The position numbers and the translations under genes were made by a program. Below the pieces are notes generated by a model. The model did no database searches. It was not told the origin of the DNA and worked only from the letters and a program-made list of their open reading frames with translations. Below, piece after piece: positions 62,189-64,000 of a stretch of 64,000 bases of DNA. The stretch lies in assembly GCF_000813145.1 (NCBI RefSeq), contig NZ_BAZF01000003.1, positions 265,635 to 329,634 on the forward strand, written 5' to 3'. How positions within the stretch are numbered: position 1 is the first letter of the stretch; every line of letters begins with the position of its first letter. Origin of the DNA: Geobacter sp. OR-1. Its GTDB lineage: Bacteria > Desulfobacterota > Desulfuromonadia > Geobacterales > DSM-12255.

Positions 62189-64000
62189 ATTGCTGCTTCT
62201 TGGCCTTCTTCTGCGTCTTTGACTTTGATTTACCCTTGGATTTTTTGCTGCTCTTCGCCTTTTTGCCCTTCTTGGCTTTCTTCCCCTTCTTGTACTTTTT
62301 CGGTTCCGTGGAAAGTTCGTCCCTGATGTTGCTCAACAGGACGGTCGGTTCCTCCAGGGCGGGATCGGCCATTTTTGCCGCTTCCAACGCCTCTTTTGCT
62401 TCCTTGATATTGCCGGTCTTCATATGGGCACGCCCCAGGGCGTTGAGCGCTTTGGCATGATCAGCTTTGATCACCAGTGCAGCCTTGTAGGAGGCGATCG
62501 CGTCTTCGTAGTTTTTCTTGAATTCATACACCAGCCCCAGTTTGTAATGACTGTTGGCGTCATTGGGGGCCATCTCGACGTTTTCCTTGAGCAAACTGAT
62601 CAGTTCGTCATAATTCTTGTTCTTGACATAGATCGCTGTCAGGGCATTGCGGGCCTCGGTGTCGTCTTTCTTGAGCTTGATGAGTTCCTTGAGCTGCTTT
62701 TCGGACTCATCCGCCATGTTGTGCTTCCGGTAAAGCTGCGCCAGCTCACGGTGCGCGTCAATATTCTCGGGTTGCAGCCTTATTGCTTCAGAGTAGGCGG
62801 CGATCGCATCCTTCGGATCCTTGGCGCTGCTCAGGATTCGGGCGAGGCGGAGGTAGATCTGCGTATCGTCGGTTCGTAACTTCAGCAGTTCCCGATACTG
62901 CTCCACGGCCTGATTCGCACTGCCTCGATTGGCATAGATCTCGGCCAGCCGGTAACGGGATTCGGCATGGTCCGGCGACAGCTTGGCCGCCTTGCGGTAC
63001 TCGACCACGGCCTCGTCGACCAGCCCCTTTTTTTCGTAGATCTGCCCGATATTGAAATATAGAGGGGCAGAGCCGCCCTTCAAGCGGATTACCTCCCGGA
63101 ATGCCGCAATGGCCTCGTCGGTCCGTTCGCTCGCTGCCAGGGCTTCGCCAAGCTTCTGGTGGGATTCGGGCCAGTCGGGATTCAGTTTGATAGCTGCCTG
63201 GTATTCGGCCAGGGCCTTTTCAAATCTCCGTTCCGCCATAAAGGCGTCACCCTTTTTAATGTAATCAAGATAAAGGTCAGGGGAGGGCTTGGGGGTAATT
63301 CCGGCGAGCAGATACTCGAAGTCAGCAGATTTTTTGTCGCCGAGCCGCTCGTAAAGCTCGCCCAGCCGCTTGTGGATATCCTTGTTCTTCGGGTTGGCGG
63401 CAGAAGCCTTTTTGAGCTCTTCCAGCGCCTTATCCGATCTGTTGCGGGCAATCTCTATTTCGGCAAGACCCAGCCGGGCCGATTCTGCCGCCGGGGCAGT
63501 GAACAGTGCTCTCTTGTACTCGGTCTCGGCGTTTTCGAGCTGTCCCTGGCGGGCGTAAACCTTTGCCAGGTCGATGTGGATCTGATAATCGCCCGGGGCT
63601 GACTTGAGCGCCTCGGCAAAATGATATTGGGCCAGCGAGTAGATCTTGCGTTCGCTGAAGATCCTGCCCAGCCCTTTTTGATACTGCGGCAACGGGTTGG
63701 TCTTCACCGCCTGGGTCAGCTCAACGGCTGCTTCGTCCAGCATCCCCTTGTCGAGATAAAGCAGGCCCAGGTTGCCGCTCGCAGGGGCGAATGACGAGTC
63801 AATCCTGAGCGCTTCACGATATTCATTGATTGCTGCGTCCCGATTGCCGGCGGTTTCGAGCCTCCGCCCCTTGACATAGTGGCTGGCCGCACCATCGGGG
63901 CAGGCCTGCATGGCCCTGCTTTCGGCAGCGGCCTTTTCGGTGTCGCCGGCAGCCGCCGCTTCTTCTATGATTTCACGGGCTTCGGTGCATTGGTCCTTGG
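62187..64000 (-). CDS. Tetratricopeptide-repeat protein (5' end off right edge)
   Basis: About 604 codons to the window edge; the frame is open through 64000, so an apparent ATG at 63911 is internal. More than a dozen TPR units are visible, for example YHFAEALKSAPGDYQIHIDL, AEYQAAIKLNPDWPESHQKL and YRKAAKLSPDHAESRYRL. They are followed by a highly basic tail (KKGKKAKKGKKAKSSKKSK). TPR arrays mediate protein contacts; the Lys-rich tail may bind nucleic acid or acidic surfaces. Function is unknown. Confidence 0.9.
   Translation of the reverse strand, partial: KDQCTEAREIIEEAAAAGDTEKAAAESRAMQACPDGAASHYVKGRRLETAGNRDAAINEYREALRIDSSFAPASGNLGLLYLDKGMLDEAAVELTQAVKTNPLPQYQKGLGRIFSERKIYSLAQYHFAEALKSAPGDYQIHIDLAKVYARQGQLENAETEYKRALFTAPAAESARLGLAEIEIARNRSDKALEELKKASAANPKNKDIHKRLGELYERLGDKKSADFEYLLAGITPKPSPDLYLDYIKKGDAFMAERRFEKALAEYQAAIKLNPDWPESHQKLGEALAASERTDEAIAAFREVIRLKGGSAPLYFNIGQIYEKKGLVDEAVVEYRKAAKLSPDHAESRYRLAEIYANRGSANQAVEQYRELLKLRTDDTQIYLRLARILSSAKDPKDAIAAYSEAIRLQPENIDAHRELAQLYRKHNMADESEKQLKELIKLKKDDTEARNALTAIYVKNKNYDELISLLKENVEMAPNDANSHYKLGLVYEFKKNYEDAIASYKAALVIKADHAKALNALGRAHMKTGNIKEAKEALEAAKMADPALEEPTVLLSNIRDELSTEPKKYKKGKKAKKGKKAKSSKKSKGKSKSKTQKKAKKQQ

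Noticed and set aside
1..64000. Mobile element or prophage
   Set aside because: No transposase, integrase, terminal inverted repeats or phage structural genes were found; the gene order is that of a conserved chromosome.

Overview
This 64 kb window reads like a chromosomal segment of a Geobacter-type member of the Desulfuromonadia (Desulfobacterota). The evidence is gene content and order: a four-gene periplasmic NiFe uptake hydrogenase operon, a heme and cytochrome biogenesis cluster (siroheme-type dehydrogenase, ccsA, hemA, hemC, cobA-hemD, hemB), a complete gspC-N type II secretion operon, futalosine-route menaquinone genes, a GEMM-I riboswitch, a sigma-54 promoter and a sensor kinase with c-type heme motifs. 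No insertion sequence, prophage, integrase or CRISPR array was seen. One tRNA gene (Glu) is present.

Layout. 1-5.6 kb (minus): a tightly overlapping operon for a cytoplasmic group-3-like NiFe hydrogenase. Two V4R-like proteins flank the small and large subunits and a ferredoxin, followed by a maturation protease and a soluble, partial chemotaxis receptor. 5.9-11.5 kb (plus): the hydrogenase maturation genes hypB-F-C-D-E, with two copies of a hairpin-containing intergenic repeat. 11.6-15.7 kb (plus): the membrane-bound uptake hydrogenase operon with its own promoter, a candidate operator and a bidirectional terminator. 15.8-22.2 kb (minus): a giant secreted subtilase mosaic protein behind a predicted c-di-GMP riboswitch, interrupted by a frameshift in a C8 tract. 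22.4-25.2 kb: a proton-pumping pyrophosphatase and an EfpL-type elongation factor P paralog. 25.3-31.7 kb: the tetrapyrrole and cytochrome c biogenesis cluster. 31.9-37.7 kb: thioredoxins, a sigma-54-driven diguanylate cyclase, tRNA-Glu, an exported SGNH-like protein and a multi-spanning membrane protein. 37.8-46.7 kb: an MBL-fold protein, a GNAT-like hypothetical, a heme-motif sensor kinase coupled to a large NAD-glutamate dehydrogenase, an HD-GYP-like protein and a methyltransferase. 46.7-57.9 kb (minus): gspN-gspC. 58.1-64 kb: mqnB, mqnD, a REC-PAS protein, an RlpA-like protein and a partial TPR protein.

How the genes fit together. Both hydrogenases depend on the Hyp proteins encoded between them. 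The uptake enzyme would feed electrons from H2 into the quinone pool, and mqnB and mqnD help make menaquinone. The heme cluster supports cytochromes, including the cytochrome b subunit here and the c-type heme of the sensor kinase. Three c-di-GMP elements (GEMM-I riboswitch, diguanylate cyclase, HD-GYP protein) point to second-messenger control of surface and secretion functions.

Caution on sequence quality. Five genes (subtilase mosaic, efpL, cobA-hemD, the membrane protein at 36.0 kb, gspF) are each broken by a single-base length change in a homopolymer run. The simplest explanation is homopolymer error in the sequence, although the C8 tract in the surface protease could be a real phase-variable switch.

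The most interesting unit is the left-edge operon, where a hydrogenase, two putative ligand-binding V4R proteins and an unusual soluble chemoreceptor are translationally coupled. This suggests an H2- or redox-sensing taxis or signalling module.
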